A DNA stretch of 64,000 nucleotides from Gemmatimonadota bacterium (GTDB lineage: Bacteria > Gemmatimonadota > Gemmatimonadetes > Longimicrobiales > Gaopeijiaceae), in assembly GCA_022823225.1 (NCBI GenBank), contig JAJDXM010000009.1, positions 106,826-170,825 on the forward strand, in the 5' to 3' direction. The notes under the pieces are model-generated. The model was not told the DNA's origin. It did not search any database and saw only the letters and a program-made list of their open reading frames with translations. Positions 16,910 to 26,127 of this stretch are shown one piece after another; the stretch's first letter is position 1, and each line of letters starts with the position of its first letter. The position numbers and the translations under genes were made by a program.

Positions 16910-17770
16910 ATGGAGACCGTGATCGTGCGCCACTCCGGTCCGCGCGCCTTCCTCGAACGGGCCGAACGATGGCTGCTCCGGCGGGAGGCCGAGAACAATC
17001 TGTCTCTGGGAGTGGCCGGGTCCCTTGTTGGAGCCCGTCCTCCGCCGGCTCCCGCTTCCCCCCTCTACTTCGCGACAATCGAACGGGGCAGGGACATTGT
17101 CGGATGCGCCTTCCGCACGCCGCCCTACAAGCTGGGGCTGACGCGCATGCCTTTGGAGGCGGTCCCGCTCCTGGCCCGGTATGTGGCCGAAGTGTACGAA
17201 GAGCTGCCCGCCGTCCTCGGTCCGAACAGGGTTGCCCGCGCCTTCGGCGACGCCTGGAGCCGACTGAAGGGGGTGAGGGCCTCGCCCGGAGCCCGTCAAC
17301 GGATCCATGTCCTTGAGCGGGTGGTGCCGCCGTCGCGGATGGCGCCGGGAGATATGCGGCGTGCCGGACCCGCGGACATCCCGCTCGTCGCCCGTTGGCT
17401 GGACTCGTTCCTGCGAGAGACCGGTCTGGGAGACCCGGGGGATCCCGGGGAGCGGGCCCGCCGGCTCTGTGGCGTCGAGGGCGGAAACCGCCTGCTGGCC
17501 CTGTGGGTGGATCGAGAGCCGCTGTCGATGGCCGGTTTTCCGGCGCACACGCGCCACGGGGTGCGGATCGGCTATGTCTACACCCCAGAGGAGCGTCGCC
17601 GCAGAGGATATGCGACCACGCTGGTCGCCGGGCTGAGCAGCCATGCGCTCGATCTGGGCTTCAGCCACTGCGTCCTCTATACGGATCTGGCGAACCCGAC
17701 TTCGAACAGGATCTACCGCAGCGTGGGGTATCGCCCGCTGCAGGATGTCATGGATGTCGAGTTCGGCTAA
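16910..17770 (+). CDS. GNAT-family N-acetyltransferase
   Basis: 286-residue protein with a C-terminal GNAT domain (about residues 145-286). The acetyl-CoA pyrophosphate loop is in IGYVYTPEERRRRGYATTLV, followed by HCVLYTDLANPTSNRIYRSVGY, both standard for the fold. The N-terminal 140 residues are a divergent region that may be a degenerate second GNAT or a substrate domain. It lies 13 bp after the FkbM methyltransferase and is probably co-transcribed. Substrate unknown. Confidence 0.82.
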   Translation: METVIVRHSGPRAFLERAERWLLRREAENNLSLGVAGSLVGARPPPAPASPLYFATIERGRDIVGCAFRTPPYKLGLTRMPLEAVPLLARYVAEVYEELPAVLGPNRVARAFGDAWSRLKGVRASPGARQRIHVLERVVPPSRMAPGDMRRAGPADIPLVARWLDSFLRETGLGDPGDPGERARRLCGVEGGNRLLALWVDREPLSMAGFPAHTRHGVRIGYVYTPEERRRRGYATTLVAGLSSHALDLGFSHCVLYTDLANPTSNRIYRSVGYRPLQDVMDVEFG

Positions 17771-17829
17771 TTTGACGGCACCGACATGACGCCTTGTCCT
17801 CTTTTCTCTCCCACGGATCCTCACCCCAC

Positions 17830-18873
17830 ATGATCGATCTCCGCAGCGATACCGTCACCCGGCCCAGCGCCGGCATGCGCAATGCCATGGCCGCGGCCGC
17901 CGTCGGCGACGACGTCTACGGCGACGACCCGACCGTCAGACTGCTCGAGGCCCGGACGGCGGAGTTGCTGGGGAAGGAGGACGCCGTCTACATGCCGACC
18001 GGGACCATGACCAACCAGGTTGCGATCCGCGCGCACACCGAGCACGGCGACCGGGTCATCATGGACATCGCTTCGCACGTCGTGCGTTCGGAGGGCGGGG
18101 GACCGGCGGCGCTCGCGGGCGTCACCGTGCATCCGCTGATGGGAGACCGCGGCATCTTCACGGCTTCCCAGCTACGCGACGCCCTCGGGGTCACGCATTC
18201 GGGATCGCCCACCACCCTGACCCCGCCCGCGACGCTGCTTACGGTGGAGAACACTCACAACGGCGGCGGCGGGAGCATCTGGCCGCTGGAACTCATCGAC
18301 GAAGTCGTCGCCATCGGTCGCGCGGCCGGGCTGCGCTGCCACCTCGACGGTGCCCGCGTCTGGAACGCCACGGCCGCCACGGGCATCGCGCCGGCCCGCT
18401 ACGCACGCGACTTCGAGAGCGTTTCGGTCTGCTTCTCGAAGGCGCTCGGCGCCCCGGTCGGCTCGGCGCTGGCCGGTTCGACCGATTTCGTGGCGCGGGC
18501 ACGGCGCTTCAAGCAGCTCTTCGGCGGCGGCTTCCGGCAGGCAGGGGTCATCGCCGCGGGGGCGCTGTACGCGCTGGAGAATCACCGGGGCGCCCTCGCG
18601 CACGATCACGAGAAGGCCGGACGCCTCGCCGATGTGCTGGTGTCGATCCCCGGCGTCGACCTGGTCCGCGAGCACGTGGAGACGAACATCCTGCGCTTCA
18701 ACGTGCCGGGCAGTGCGGCGGACTTCGTGGACGGGTGCCGCGAGCGGGGCGTCACCATGCTCGTATCGGGCACCCGCAGCGTCCGCGCGGTGGCCCACCG
18801 GGACGTGTCGATGGAGGATGTCAGGCGAGCGGGAAACGTGATTCGGGAGGTGCTGGCGGCGGACGGCCGATAG
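17830..18873 (+). CDS. ltaE: Low-specificity L-threonine aldolase
   Basis: 347-residue PLP enzyme cleaving L-threonine or L-allo-threonine to glycine and acetaldehyde. The N-terminus MIDLRSDTVTRPS is diagnostic. Other landmarks are MPTGTMTNQVAI, the active-site region ENTHNGGGGSIWPLE, the cofactor Asp in CHLDGARVWNA, and the Schiff-base Lys in SVCFSKALGAPVGS. Start ATG 17830; an in-frame ATG at 17794 would add unrelated residues. TAG stop followed by a small hairpin. Confidence 0.93.
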   Translation: MIDLRSDTVTRPSAGMRNAMAAAAVGDDVYGDDPTVRLLEARTAELLGKEDAVYMPTGTMTNQVAIRAHTEHGDRVIMDIASHVVRSEGGGPAALAGVTVHPLMGDRGIFTASQLRDALGVTHSGSPTTLTPPATLLTVENTHNGGGGSIWPLELIDEVVAIGRAAGLRCHLDGARVWNATAATGIAPARYARDFESVSVCFSKALGAPVGSALAGSTDFVARARRFKQLFGGGFRQAGVIAAGALYALENHRGALAHDHEKAGRLADVLVSIPGVDLVREHVETNILRFNVPGSAADFVDGCRERGVTMLVSGTRSVRAVAHRDVSMEDVRRAGNVIREVLAADGR

Positions 18874-18876
18874 GGG

Positions 18877-18892
18877 GGCCTAACGCGAGGCC
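18877..18892. terminator. Weak hairpin after threonine aldolase
   Basis: GGCCT (18877-18881) / AGGCC (18888-18892) with a 6-nt loop, followed by TTGTCCTCTT. Placed just after the threonine aldolase stop. The short stem makes terminator function uncertain. Confidence 0.3.
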
Positions 18893-19067
18893 TTGTCCTC
18901 TTCGAGAGCTGCGGCGTTTCTGGCGTCGCTGGCCGACTCCCCGCATTTGGTTGACACCGCGCCCCTGCCCTCACGACGATTACTGCCCGGCCAATCGAAT
19001 TCATGCAGGATGCGATCACGGAAGGTGCCAATATGGTCCAGTCTCACTTTGGACTGATCGGCCTGGC

Positions 19068-19970
19068 CAGGGGGATGGGCTCATAGCCGTTTTCGGCCCG
19101 GACGGAAGATACCTGTCATCGTACGGGAGAATCGGTGGAGGCCCTGGAGAATTCGCGACCGACATTCCGCTGCTTATCGAAGTCGGGGACGGCGATGTCG
19201 TGTATGTGATCGATCCGGTCAACCTTCATACCCTCGCGCCGCGGGCGGAGACCAGCCTGGATCAGGTGCGCATGCCGGTTGCGGCGCTGGGCGAAGTGGC
19301 GGTCCTGGAGAGCGGCATAGCGGTCGAAGCCACGGTACGCACGGAAGACGGAATGACCACAATCCAGCTCCTCGACGCGGACGACGGGACAATCGCTCAC
19401 AGCATTGGGCCCACGGAGTCCGCCGGCGAACCGGGAGCAGAGTCCGGCGTGCGGCGCGCTCTGGGAAGATCCAACGATGGCAAGGATGTGTGGAGTGCGC
19501 CGGTCGGCCGCCTCCGCATCACGCGTTACGGACCCGACGGGGAAGCCAAGGCTCGCATCGAACGAACTTCCGGATTGTTCCGATCGAGTTCAGGCCTGCG
19601 GCCGGGGGCGCCATTCCTCGCGCCCGTCCGCCCGACGGTTTCAGGCATCGTCCAGGATGGAGACGGGCTCCTCTGGGTCGCGATTACGCGGCCGCCGCGC
19701 AGGTTCTCGCCCCTCCCGGGCTTTGCGGACACGCCCGATCCAGGCGTCGAGGCGCTGATTCCGTCGGGCCTGGATCTGAATCGGTTCCTGCACACCACCA
19801 TCGAGGTACTCGATCCGGCAGCAGGGGCTGTGATCGCACGTCGCGATTTCGACGAGTATGTCAGATTCGTCCGTACGCGAGGTGACGACGTGCTGGTGTA
19901 TTCGCTTCGGGCCGGTGAGCTCGGATTTTTCGATTGCGTTGTGACGCCTCTGGTCCTTCTGCGCAGATAG
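19068..19970 (+). pseudogene. N-terminally truncated six-bladed beta-propeller protein
   Basis: The coding part reads GLIAVFGPDGRYLSSYGRIGGGPGEF and continues as an NHL/six-bladed propeller to a TAG at 19968-19970, resembling the proteins at 59130 and 60838. No in-frame ATG, GTG or ribosome site precedes the first blade, and the signal peptide and first blade are missing. A neighbouring frame just upstream (about 19000-19080) has DAITEGANMV, which could be part of the lost N-terminus shifted out of frame. Most likely a decayed paralogue. Confidence 0.6.
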
Positions 19971-19979
19971 AGCCCCCCG

Positions 19980-20408
19980 TCATCCGATTCGGTCGAGCAT
20001 TCCCTCGATCTCTTCGATCCGCTCCCGCGCTTCCGGGAAGCCCGTGAGGCGGGCTCCCCACGGCGCGACCAGTTCGAACAGGACCGCCGCCCTGGACAGC
20101 GAGGACCGAGCCATTTCGCCTTCCCCGCGCTGCATCAGGTCGGCTCCGTCGGTCATCAGGGCCTCGGCGAGCACCCAGCACCGCGCGGGTTCGACCTCAC
20201 CCCCGGGCGCGACCATGTCGGTAAGGGACTCGACCGCGACCGCGCGGGCCAGCTCGAGCTCCATGCCCGCCGCGCTGGTGGCCCGCCGCAGCGTGTTTTC
20301 CACCTCGCCCGGCGGCGCCCCACCCCTCAGGATCGCGTTGCGCAGCGCGATCAGGACGGCGCCCATCTCCTCGATCAGGCGTAGTATGTAGTCGCGCTGG
20401 GCCATCAT
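19980..20408 (-). CDS. Uncharacterised alpha-helical protein (DUF6483-like)
   Basis: 142-residue mostly helical soluble protein starting MMAQRDYILRLIEEMGAVL. The opening resembles the DUF6483 family (short xQxDYxMRLIEQ start), for which no function is established. No transmembrane segment or signal peptide. It lies 9 bp from the end of the convergent propeller pseudogene. The assignment rests on the first 20 residues only. Confidence 0.6.
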   Translation of the reverse strand: MMAQRDYILRLIEEMGAVLIALRNAILRGGAPPGEVENTLRRATSAAGMELELARAVAVESLTDMVAPGGEVEPARCWVLAEALMTDGADLMQRGEGEMARSSLSRAAVLFELVAPWGARLTGFPEARERIEEIEGMLDRIG

Positions 20409-20454
20409 GCTCTATCCCGCGTGGATCTGTGACCCGACATAGCGCTTGCCGCCG

Positions 20455-21178
20455 CTAACCTCCCGGCGAACCACCGCCCTCAACCCGGCCGTTTTCGATG
20501 CCCCTTTCGATGCCCCTCTCAACCCCCTGCTCGATCCCCTTCTGCAGCCATTCCTGGTCCCGCTCCGCACGCCATTGCTGGACTCTTTCGAATAGTGTCG
20601 TCAATTCTGCTACCCCCTCTTTCCCGGGTTGGCGTTGCGTCTTCTTGCCGCTCCTGTCGTATGGCTCTGCCACCAAATGCGTGATCCAGTCCGCGAAGGA
20701 CTCCGCGAGCCCGGGTGCCTCGATCCGTTGGAGCCAGACCGGCAGCGAGCTGATCAGCTCTTCCAGTGCCTCGGCCGTGGGCGCCTGCTCGAACCTCGTG
20801 ATCATCGCGAGCACGTTGTCCGGCGGGAGCTTCGAGGGGTCCTGAGCTTGGATCTCAATGAGAAGATACCGATGGCGTGGCAGGTGTCCAAGCAGTTCAT
20901 CGGGGGTCGATGGTGAACTGGAACTCAAGCAGGATGAGGATGTAGAGCCAGCGGCCGTCGGTGGTCTGAGCGCGCCAGAGCATGTCGGCGTGGCGCTGGT
21001 CGAGTGCGCGGGTGACGAAGCTGGCGGGCATGCGCTCCAGGGTGGCGAAGTCGAGTTGGGCGGCAATGTCGCTTGCGGAGGCGCGCAGGGTGTCGGCGAC
21101 GGTGCGGCGGCGCGCGAAGAAGACCTTGTAGGAGGCGTCGTGCTTCGGCCTTGGGGATGGCTCGCGCTTCCCTGGCAT
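20455..21178 (-). pseudogene. Rpn/YhgA-like PD-(D/E)XK nuclease, frameshifted and internally deleted
   Basis: Remnant of the recombination-promoting nuclease (Rpn, formerly transposase_31) family. The N-terminal part (MPGKREPSP, KHDASYKVFFARRRTVADTL, LILLEFQFTIDPR) ends at a stop near 20897. The C-terminal part (HRYLLIEIQAQDPSKLPPDN, ending in the family's repeated KGIEQGVERGIERG-type tail) is in another frame. The roughly 100 residues normally between them are missing, so this is a deletion plus a frameshift rather than programmed shifting. Start 21178. Confidence 0.72.
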
Positions 21179-21406
21179 TGTGGGCGGGTTCCCGGTGGGG
21201 AAGGGCGGCGGGTGGCGGAATCGGGCCACGGCGCCGGGCCTTCGGTGGGCAGGCGGGAAGGATCGTGCCCTGCCGACATGACATCCGCGCCTTAACCAAT
21301 CCGGCACCCCGCCCCTCCGTCACCTCAACGGGTGCCCACGATGGTATCTTCCAACATTGCCCGACCACGCCATCAACACCGCCGGCCCGACTCACCCAGG
21401 CGCGGG

Positions 21407-21607
21407 ATGACCGGAACGACCAGGAAGCTGACCGGCGCCGCGGAATCCTACTTCAACGATCTCCGCCAGGTCCGCGCATCGGGCGGCGGCACCAGCGAGC
21501 GGTCCTACTACCCGGCACTTGCGAACCTTCTCGCCGCAGTCGGCGGCACGCTCAAGCCCACGGTCTTCTGTGTCCACGAGGGAGCCGACCCCCCTACTGG
21601 TCATCCG
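21407..21607 (+). pseudogene. N-terminal fragment of an ISP-type restriction-modification methyltransferase
   Basis: About 67 residues (from MTGTTRKLTG to GADPPTGHP) match my recollection of the N-terminus of large ISP-type/N6-adenine restriction-modification proteins: ESYFNDLRQVRASGGGTSER, SYYPALANLLAAVG, TLKPTVFCV. The similarity then stops abruptly and the sequence becomes the reverse strand of a Fic/Doc remnant. The rest of a protein that is normally over 1000 residues is absent. Confidence 0.6.
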
Positions 21608-21935
21608 TCGGTTTCGGTTCGCGGGGCTGAACATCCGGTTGAGCATTGGCGATTCGCTCCAATCGTTCTTCGAACCACGCTGCGAGTGATTCGTATCCCA
21701 TTTGGCACGAGCCACATCAGTCATGAGATCCGCCAGAACCAGATCCTCCACCGCCAATCGGTACCCGCTCCTTACCGCCAGCAGTTCCAACCAGGTAGAC
21801 GGCCGTGCGCTTGTTGCCGTCCACGAAGCCGTGATTGGATACGATGCCGTGGACCAAGGCCGCCGCCTTTTCCAGGAAAACCGGAACCGGTACAGGGCGA
21901 GCGAGAACCGGACGCCTTTGTCCAGTTTGTGAAGA
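21594..21935 (-). pseudogene. Fic/Doc-family toxin remnant split over three frames
   Basis: On the minus strand three consecutive pieces assemble a Doc-like protein. FLEKAAALVHGIVSNHGF with VDGNKRTAVYLV carries the Fic core HxFxxGNKR as NHGFVDGNKR, so even the catalytic His position is altered. ELLAVRSGYRLAVEDLV and LADLMTDVARAKW follow in a second frame. GYESLAAWFEERLERIANAQ follows in a third, ending at TAG 21594-21596. At least two frameshifts make it non-functional. The N-terminus upstream of about 21935 is not clear. It lies downstream of the NACHT-nuclease gene. Confidence 0.7.
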
Positions 21936-22002
21936 CGAGGAGTACGGCGGTAGCAGGTCGACACAAAGACAAGTTCGAGCGGATTGCGGAGACCGTACCT
22001 CG

Positions 22003-25000
22003 TTACGGCGGACTCACGTCCAGAACGATCACCGAGACTTTCCGCTGAGCCTCGGTCGTCAATTGTCGAGCCAAGCGATCCTGGAGCTCGTCGGGCGTTC
22101 GCGGTGGTGTCCCCGTCGGGGTTGGGCGTTTCGCACGTTCCGGGCCGTGCCAGAACACGATATAGATGCCGTAGCCGTCCGATCTGGGGTCGCGTGTATA
22201 GCGGGGGATCAGCTGAGAGGTGACGCCGGTCCACAAGTCGCGGCTTGAACTCATTTTGATCTCGACGGGGACGGCGAAATCGCCGAACGAGACCTGCAAG
22301 TCGGAGCGTGTTTCCCCCGCATGCCTTGCTTCCGACTCCACTCGGACCCGTTCCGGGAGTTGCGGCCGTAACGCAAGGAGGAGTGCCTGCTGGCACGAGG
22401 GTTCAATCTTGGGTGTCTTCGCTTTTCCGCGTTCTCCTTCGCTCCAGAAAGGACGCCACGCATCGACGTCGCCGTCCCGCACCTGCCGACCGACGGCTAG
22501 GATTCTGTCCACCGCAAGCGCGGCCAGGTCCGCGGCACTAGCTGGCTGGCCGTCCTTGAGAACACGCGCCACATCCAGGATCGACGGCGGCTCGAATTCC
22601 GCGTCCAGCCGGACGACCCTTTGCGCGTCGGATGCCTTGGAGATTGGCTGTCGCCATGGTGCGAGATTCTGGTCGTCAAGCAGGGCCTGAAGCAATTCCG
22701 TGGCCTCCGGGGTGTGACGGTACGAGAGCGCGTCGAGAGCCGTGCGGATCAGGCCGTCAGTTTGCAGCGCTTGGTCCACTTCTAAAGACATGTAACCAGG
22801 AACCCCTCCGGAAACCGGACCGTAGTAGCCGCCAAGCCTCCTGACAAGCATCGCCAACGACCGGCCCGGCAGAGACCGGACTCGCTTCGAGACCGCCCGA
22901 ACCTTGAGAAAGGCTGCGAACTCGCGCGCCCGGCTATCCGATCCGCCGGACAGGAAGTGGTCCAGTTGCTCCCCCAACAGCGGGTCGCCAAGGAACATAC
23001 CAGTCGCCAACCACCGTATGCGGTGCCCGATTCGCAAGCTGGCCAATTCGAGCTTCTGACGAACGATCGACGCCAATTCGCCCCGGTCCACATGATCCAA
23101 TGCCGCCGGAATCAGATGGTCCAGCAAGAACACCTGATCGGCCGTCGCTTTCGCGGGAAACGATTTTAGCAGTCGTGGAAGGGCGGCCCGGGCTACGTTC
23201 CCATGCGACTCGTCACCCGTCAATGCGCGCAGATGTCTGTCGGCTCCCCGGGATCGCCGAACGCTCGACCGGTACACCTTGACGAACGCATCGGCCACAG
23301 CTTCGGGGTCGCCGCGGAGCGCCATCCGATACCACGCCGGGTCGGTACCCTCATATCCCTTGGCGAGGAAGAACGAGCCGAGCGCGCGTTGCAAAGTGCC
23401 TCCTTCCAGGCACGCGTAGTCACGGTTGGCCGTACGTTCTTCTTCGTCTAGGGCCGCCAGCAGCGGAAGGATGAAATAGGAAATCCTCCCGTCCTCATCG
23501 AGCCGGACCAAATCGTCCAGAGTTGGGAGATCAGTGCGACGAACCATCCTCCGGAGGCCGTCCAGCGCAGCGCGCGACAACTCCTCGTCGCCAAGGAAGA
23601 GACGGCGGACTCGCTCCTCGGAGGTGTCACCGCGCACCGACCTGTTGACTCCCAGATAGGCGCTCGCAACATCATGGTATAGACGTGGCGGACCCTCCCC
23701 ACGGCCCAGTGCGTCGGCTTGCTCCCGCACCCATTCGATCCACTCCGTCCGCTTGCGCTCGCGCTTCAGAACAAGGGGGTGCCGCGGGTTCGGCCGCGGG
23801 ACCGGTGCCAACTGCGATTCAAGACACTGTTCGAGCGACGGATGCCCGGAAATCCGAGCGCGGACCTCGTCCCGGGTGAGGCCTCCGGTCCGGTGCAGCA
23901 TGTGGCACGCGAGCCACGGGCGGGACTGCGAAAACGATACGGCTTGGTCCAGGAACCACGGCGCGAAGTCAGCGACCGGGGCGCCGGCGAGTACGTCGTC
24001 CAGGGTCAACGAGCCGGTGGGCGAGACAGGGTCCGCCGGGACGAGGATTTCATCGTCATCCTGGCGGCGAACGATCTCCAGCATCAGCACTTTCTGCGTC
24101 GATGGCCGTTCTCTGAGCCAGCCGTCGGTCTTCGACCTGATGTCCTCCTCCGGCGTGTCCACACCAAGATGACTTCGAACCATGCCTGACAGTTCGAGAT
24201 CTCCCTTGCTCGGCATCATGGGGAGGACCGCCGCAAACCAGGCGTACAACCGCTCGGTTTCGATGTCGTCGCCGTGCTGTTCCAGGGCGAGCGCGAACAT
24301 CTTTGCAATGCCGTCGCGGGTGCAGGAGTCGTCAATGCCGTACGGCCTTCCGTGCAGCCATTGACACAGGCTGTCGAGAACCTGCGCCAGGAGACCTTCT
24401 CTTTCAGATCGTCGCGGCAACTCGTGCAGCCAGAAGTCCAGGTGGCCGCTGCCAATTGTGTTAGGGGCGACCGGCCGCGCATAATCCCAGAGCTTCTCCG
24501 GCGTGACGTGTCCTGGATACAAAAGGCCGAGCAGCAACCCGGTCAGGCTCCCCCTCGGATCATCCAATGCGTCGTCCTTGATCTCTTCCAGGAGCTTCAG
24601 GGCTCTACGGATGCCACGCCCATCCGCGACCGAGTCCGCGATCCACGCCTTCAACGCTGCCGCCCGGGTCCCCGGCCACCAGCGCGAATCGCGTACAACC
24701 CCGAGCAACGGGAGCTGAAGCTCCCGGGAAACGGACGAACCCTCCGTGTGGGCGATGGCACGCATCGCAAGATACGCGAGCGGCTGATCGTCGCGTTTCG
24801 GCGCAGAGATCATGTCGCGCACGACGGCCATTGCTCCAGGCGTCGCCAAAGACTGTAGCGCGGAATCCGGCCAGTTCCAGATGTCGATCTCTCGGGGTCT
24901 CATGCGAAGGTTGGAAACGAGCTGTCGCTGATCTTCCCACGAGAACTCGGATGAATCCCCGTAGCTGGCCACTCCGACCGGATCGTCACGGATCAGTGGA

Positions 25001-26127
25001 GGGCGCGCGGCCGGGCTATGCACCGCGATCCAGGCCGCCAGACCACGCAGCGATGGCGCGGGCGCACCGTCGTCGCCCGCCATGAGCGCGCGCAGCCGGA
25101 GGGCCGAGACCACGCGGCCCTCCACCAGTCCGCCCAGGAACCGGCCCCCGAGGAACTCTGCGACCTGTCGATGAATCGGTTCGAAACGGCAGGACGCGGC
25201 AAGCTTGAAAAGCCGGGTACGAAGCGCGCCATCCAGCTCCGCGACTACACCGGAATCCGCATTCTCGTTTTCGCGAATCGACGGATAACCAGGGGCCGCT
25301 TCAGCCGGATCAACCGCCCATCCGAGAGTATCCGTCAGGAGGCTCAGGGCACAGAGCCGGCCACTCGCATTCAGCAACGACGCCTCGGAGGGCCGCGAAG
25401 CCCCCCGCGTAGCGGCGCGGTGCGCCGGGTTTCCCTCCCGGGTCATCGACGTGCAGGCCGATTCGAACAAGCCCCGGCTCCCGGAGATCCGGTCGGTGCC
25501 CATCCCGACTTCCAACAGCAACTTGACATTGAGCGGGTGCCGAAGGAATCCGTATACGCCTTGCTCGTGCGCGTGCCTCATGAGTACGCCGGCTCGCACT
25601 GGCCCGACGCGGTCTTCCAGAAGCGTGCGGACCTCGTCTTCGTTCAGCGGATCCAATCGGAGCACGACCAATTCACGGTACGCGCCGAGCCGTCTGAGGG
25701 CGGCGGCATCATCCTCGCCCAACCACTCACCAGCCCTGCACGAGAGACGAAAACGCGGGTGACCGAGACGCTCCAAATGTCTCCTGATCGAGTCAAGCGG
25801 TCCACGCCAGTTGCCGGATGCCGTTCGCATCTCGTCGAGCCCGTCGACGAAAAGCGTCTTTCCACGCCACTCGGGGTGGCTCTCTACCTCCAACTCCACG
25901 AAATCCCGGGCGCCCACCGGCTGGCTGCCGTCCGGATCGGCGCCGCATTCCATCTCGAACGCTGTGGTCTTCCCCGATCCGGGCTCGCCGAGCAGCACGT
26001 ACGCCGGCGCGTCGCGGTAGTCCGCCAGCCGACTCACCTCTGCGAACGAGGATGCATTGGGCTCCGCGGACGGGCCCGGATCAAGGCTCACCTCGTGAAC
26101 CCGCCGGGGCACCCAAAGCGTCGTCAT
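22003..26127 (-). CDS. NACHT-like STAND NTPase with C-terminal PD-(D/E)XK nuclease (candidate defence protein)
   Basis: Large 1374-residue protein. Residues about 40-230 form a NACHT/AAA-like P-loop NTPase: Walker A GEPGSGKTT (47-55), Walker B TLFVDGLDEM (91-100), sensor-like RLSCRAGEW (128-135). Residues about 300-1240 look like a long alpha-helical repeat array, the usual ligand-sensing part of STAND proteins. The last 115 residues are a restriction-endonuclease-like domain: RSDLQV (Asp1276), VPVEIKM (Glu1289, Lys1291), then SQLIPRYTRDP and GYGIYIVFWHG. Its ATG overlaps the TGA of the upstream ATPase gene. Known STAND defence proteins sense phage proteins and fire a nuclease; a defence role here is inferred. 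No break is visible although neighbouring genes are decayed. Confidence 0.8.
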   Translation of the reverse strand: MTTLWVPRRVHEVSLDPGPSAEPNASSFAEVSRLADYRDAPAYVLLGEPGSGKTTAFEMECGADPDGSQPVGARDFVELEVESHPEWRGKTLFVDGLDEMRTASGNWRGPLDSIRRHLERLGHPRFRLSCRAGEWLGEDDAAALRRLGAYRELVVLRLDPLNEDEVRTLLEDRVGPVRAGVLMRHAHEQGVYGFLRHPLNVKLLLEVGMGTDRISGSRGLFESACTSMTREGNPAHRAATRGASRPSEASLLNASGRLCALSLLTDTLGWAVDPAEAAPGYPSIRENENADSGVVAELDGALRTRLFKLAASCRFEPIHRQVAEFLGGRFLGGLVEGRVVSALRLRALMAGDDGAPAPSLRGLAAWIAVHSPAARPPLIRDDPVGVASYGDSSEFSWEDQRQLVSNLRMRPREIDIWNWPDSALQSLATPGAMAVVRDMISAPKRDDQPLAYLAMRAIAHTEGSSVSRELQLPLLGVVRDSRWWPGTRAAALKAWIADSVADGRGIRRALKLLEEIKDDALDDPRGSLTGLLLGLLYPGHVTPEKLWDYARPVAPNTIGSGHLDFWLHELPRRSEREGLLAQVLDSLCQWLHGRPYGIDDSCTRDGIAKMFALALEQHGDDIETERLYAWFAAVLPMMPSKGDLELSGMVRSHLGVDTPEEDIRSKTDGWLRERPSTQKVLMLEIVRRQDDDEILVPADPVSPTGSLTLDDVLAGAPVADFAPWFLDQAVSFSQSRPWLACHMLHRTGGLTRDEVRARISGHPSLEQCLESQLAPVPRPNPRHPLVLKRERKRTEWIEWVREQADALGRGEGPPRLYHDVASAYLGVNRSVRGDTSEERVRRLFLGDEELSRAALDGLRRMVRRTDLPTLDDLVRLDEDGRISYFILPLLAALDEEERTANRDYACLEGGTLQRALGSFFLAKGYEGTDPAWYRMALRGDPEAVADAFVKVYRSSVRRSRGADRHLRALTGDESHGNVARAALPRLLKSFPAKATADQVFLLDHLIPAALDHVDRGELASIVRQKLELASLRIGHRIRWLATGMFLGDPLLGEQLDHFLSGGSDSRAREFAAFLKVRAVSKRVRSLPGRSLAMLVRRLGGYYGPVSGGVPGYMSLEVDQALQTDGLIRTALDALSYRHTPEATELLQALLDDQNLAPWRQPISKASDAQRVVRLDAEFEPPSILDVARVLKDGQPASAADLAALAVDRILAVGRQVRDGDVDAWRPFWSEGERGKAKTPKIEPSCQQALLLALRPQLPERVRVESEARHAGETRSDLQVSFGDFAVPVEIKMSSSRDLWTGVTSQLIPRYTRDPRSDGYGIYIVFWHGPERAKRPTPTGTPPRTPDELQDRLARQLTTEAQRKVSVIVLDVSPP

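Noticed and set aside
21850..22950. Possible CRISPR array in the less GC-rich island
   Set aside because: No regularly spaced identical repeats were found; similarities are within coding sequence.
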